In this document: in pieces, positions 63,401 through 64,000 of the stretch
Layout of the letters: each line of letters begins with the position of its first letter
Position numbering within the stretch: position 1 is the first letter of the stretch
Assembly: GCF_042453785.1 (NCBI RefSeq)
Contig: NC_091676.1
Span: forward strand, 2,301,501 to 2,365,500
Direction of reading: 5' to 3'
Source: Malus domestica
Lineage: Eukaryota > Streptophyta > Magnoliopsida > Rosales > Rosaceae
DNA length: 64,000 nt
Notes under the pieces: model-generated
The model's database searches: none
What the model was told of the DNA's origin: nothing
The model's input: the letters and a program-made list of their open reading frames with translations, nothing else
Made by a program: the position numbers and the translations under genes

Positions 63401-63807
63401 ATTGGGAAAAGCAGGTATATTCATCAACCCTAACTTTCTTGATAATGTTGACAGTCTATTCCACTATTTTCTGTTTGGTTGGCAAGAATTTGGGAGGGAA
63501 GACGAAGAACATTTCGAATCTTATGACTTCCATTCTAAATTTTCTTAAACCGTCCCAAGATGTGTTCTTTTTCTTCAAACTCCCCACTGTTTTTGTATTT
63601 CCTTGGTTTATCTTGGCACTTAAACAGAACACCTATCCAAAACTAATGGTAGTAGCAATCCATAGACGCAACGTTTTATGTTTCTGAGAGGATTTTGATG
63701 TTGGTCTTTTGATGTTTCAGGCAAGTAAGGCAAGGAAGAGGATATTTGAGGGAACCCCCCCACAAGTTAATGGCTTGTGTGACAAGGCAGAGAGTAATGA
63801 GTTTTGA
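60450..63807 (+). CDS. MATE efflux transporter (MATE-3)
   Basis: Seven exons: 60450-60716, 61902-62446, 62564-62650, 62742-62798, 62878-63116, 63209-63414 and 63721-63807. Borders are GT-AG; 1488 bp, 495 aa plus stop. The protein begins [19 protein letters not shown] and keeps all motifs of MATE-2 ([37 protein letters not shown]). Differences from MATE-2 are scattered substitutions, for instance [14 protein letters not shown] against [14 protein letters not shown], and [14 protein letters not shown] against [14 protein letters not shown]. These may touch substrate contacts (inference). Intron 1 holds a MITE (61085-61442). The start codon is the second ATG in the open frame; the upstream in-frame one at 60414 is not shared with MATE-2. 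Confidence 0.96.
61085..61442. mobile_element. Long-TIR MITE in MATE-3 intron 1
   Basis: The left half (CCAAAATGGTATCTGAGATTG, TGACATAACATTTTATTTTG, TTTGTCCACCATCAATCATTT) pairs with the complement of the right half (AATTATTGATGATGGACAAA, TTATGTCAATCGCATCAACC, ATTTTTGCTAAAATG). The arms are about 115 bp with 80-85% match. No clear target duplication. MATE-2 intron 1 lacks it. Confidence 0.7.
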
Positions 63808-64000
63808 GAGCACGGTTCTCTCTATCGCGGGAATAAGGAGAAAGTATGAGCTTTATCCATTCTTTTGGCACAGAAAAAATTTGTAATAACATGTTCGAAT
63901 ATGATTCGTACATATATAGACTTGGGTCCTCAATCTCCTAATAGCTTGTATTGCAGTTGCTGCTAAAAAAATTGAAATGTGTCACTACAATTTCATACAA
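63808..64000 (+). other. 3-prime flank of MATE-3
   Basis: Matches 55261-55490 after MATE-2 for most of its length. No further gene before the window ends. Confidence 0.6.

Noticed and set aside
63196-63687. Longer MATE-3 exon reading through the last intron
   Set aside because: GT-AG borders at 63415 and 63720 and the identical exon length in MATE-2 show that the extension is intronic.

Overview
The window reads as nuclear DNA of a dicot plant, most likely a woody Rosaceae species of the apple/pear type. The reasons are intron-rich genes with GT-AG borders, many LTR retrotransposons, MITEs and a Helitron, a Cassandra-type LTR carrying a 5S rRNA-like segment, broken CYP716-type P450 genes, and a fruit-protein pKIWI502-like oxidoreductase. 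The species call is inference; I could run no database search.

Layout. Bases 1-28,000 are repeat-rich and hold almost no working genes. They contain a GA-rich minisatellite (1-750), a nested and heavily broken Gypsy-like fossil (1626-6738), an uncharacterised host gene split by a 5.1-kb Copia element (7215-14105, element 8961-14048), a second short Copia derivative (19084-22366), and CYP716-type P450 pseudogenes on both strands (16648-17780 plus; 26732-22508 minus). One end of the minus P450 is an inverted duplication of exon 1 that would fold into a hairpin of about 330 bp. A Harbinger-like element, a Cassandra solo LTR and several MITEs fill the rest.

Bases 28,000-64,000 are gene-rich. In order: an ALIX/BRO1-domain ESCRT protein (minus, 8 exons, 884 aa); a Lys/Arg/Ser/His-rich nuclear-type protein with an in-frame TGA (plus); an FAD/NAD(P)-binding oxidoreductase (minus, 5 exons, 295 aa); mitochondrial ATP synthase beta (minus, 9 exons, 560 aa); histone chaperone ASF1 (plus, 3 exons, 219 aa); and a MATE efflux cluster of one minus gene (491 aa), two plus genes (495 aa each) and a relic exon. 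All exon chains except the Lys/Arg/Ser-rich gene were checked by hand for GT-AG borders, phase and an open frame.

The MATE cluster arose by duplication of a head-to-head block: MATE-1 exon 1, the shared upstream region and all of MATE-2 were copied about 8.6 kb downstream, leaving an orphan exon 1 (59046-58788) and MATE-3. A 2.7-kb Helitron (55871-58533) sits near the junction. From memory, the combination ALIX, oxidoreductase and MATE array matches neighbouring Arabidopsis loci AT1G15130 to AT1G15180, which suggests an old syntenic block. I found no bacterial-type system, CRISPR array or RNA gene beyond the 5S-like segment. The best candidate for something functionally new is the CYP716 exon-1 hairpin.
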